Assembly: GCA_003445855.1 (NCBI GenBank)
Contig: DMCG01000046.1
Span: 1-5,555, forward strand
Source of the DNA: Spartobacteria bacterium
Lineage (GTDB): Bacteria > Verrucomicrobiota > Verrucomicrobiia > Chthoniobacterales > UBA10450
Direction: 5' to 3'
Length of the DNA stretch: 5,555 bases
Positions 5,334 to 5,555 of the stretch are shown here, piece by piece. Each line of letters opens with the position of its first letter. The first letter of the stretch is position 1. Below the pieces are notes generated by a model. That model was not told the DNA's origin. It saw only the letters and a program-made list of their open reading frames with translations, and made no database searches. The position numbers and the translations under genes were made by a program.

Positions 5334-5555
5334 TCACATTTTGCCGTCCGCCATCAGCCATTCCACCGCCGAGTCGAAGGCTATAATTTCCTCAAATACA
5401 TTTGTCGATCCACTACACGGAATACTGATAAGATCGACATGAAATCCCGGCCGAATCCAGCCGAGCGCGTTCTGTTGATTTAGCGCCAGCGCGGCGTTCA
5501 CCGTCACCATCTCGAAAATTTCAGCCGGCGAAACGCTTGGCTCGTTCCGCTGAAA
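5334..5555 (-). CDS. amidohydrolase family protein (ATZ/TRZ-like), C-terminal 73 residues only
   Basis: The minus-strand frame is open from the right edge to a TGA at 5334-5336. It encodes only the C-terminal end of a larger protein, so no start lies in the window. SPAEIFEMVTVNAALAL followed by ALGWIRPGFHVDLISI matches the usual tail of metal-dependent amidohydrolases (family pattern: P-E-hydrophobic-x-x-hydrophobic-A-T-x-N-x-A-x-A-L, then G-x-hydrophobic-x-x-G-x-x-A-D-hydrophobic). The tail then ends with FEEIIAFDSAVEWLMADGKM, like the closing beta-strands around V-W-V-D-G-K. Here His-Val-Asp replaces the common Ala-Asp. The catalytic metal-binding residues lie outside the window, so substrate (deaminase, chlorohydrolase or other) cannot be judged. 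It is 96 bases upstream of the response regulator on the same strand. The ending is compact but looks complete. Confidence 0.72.
   Translation of the reverse strand, partial: FQRNEPSVSPAEIFEMVTVNAALALNQQNALGWIRPGFHVDLISIPCSGSTNVFEEIIAFDSAVEWLMADGKM

Noticed and set aside
1..5555. CRISPR array, tRNA, rRNA, insertion sequence or phage attachment site
   Set aside because: No regularly spaced repeats, no cloverleaf or rRNA signatures, and no transposase or integrase frames on either strand. The seven AAGATCGACA copies are irregularly spaced and on both strands.

Overview
The window looks like chromosomal DNA of moderate GC content from a Gram-negative bacterium. My best guess is a soil verrucomicrobial lineage of the Spartobacteria/Chthoniobacterales kind. 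This rests on recall of protein style (small secreted coiled-coil proteins, a WEIHPV-type protein with a Pro/Thr linker, weak Shine-Dalgarno sites), not on a search. There are no rRNA or tRNA genes, CRISPR arrays, transposases or phage genes.

Layout, left to right. Positions 1-345 (minus) hold the distal part of an envelope-type protein gene that has no usable start and lies just downstream of in-frame stops. Positions 465-824 (minus) encode a DUF721/DciA-like protein, and 888-2306 (minus) encode a full-length sigma-54 factor, RpoN. A 138-base divergent gap follows. Next come two tiny plus-strand genes (2445-2678 and 2687-2980) for exported coiled-coil proteins with similar C-terminal tails. 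They converge on a minus-strand creatininase-family amidohydrolase gene (3020-3790). Upstream of it lies an NtrC-type sigma-54-dependent response regulator (3867-5237), and at the right edge the C-terminal 73 residues of an ATZ/TRZ-like amidohydrolase (5334-5555). That last gene is open at the window edge.

The functional theme is sigma-54 control. RpoN, with an intact RpoN box, and an activator with an intact GAFTGA motif and phosphoacceptor Asp lie within 1.6 kb of each other on the same strand. No histidine kinase and no clear -24/-12 promoter is visible, so the activator's signal and targets are unknown. A perfect 14-bp palindrome sits immediately before the regulator's start codon.

The most unusual signal is the 10-mer AAGATCGACA. 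It occurs seven times on both strands, in coding and non-coding DNA, against about 0.01 expected for a given 10-mer in a random sequence of this length. Three pairs of copies share longer exact matches (18, 17 and 15 bases). It may be a genome-wide short signal (uptake-, Chi- or segregation-like) or the core of a dispersed repeat. Otherwise the window is ordinary housekeeping and regulatory DNA.
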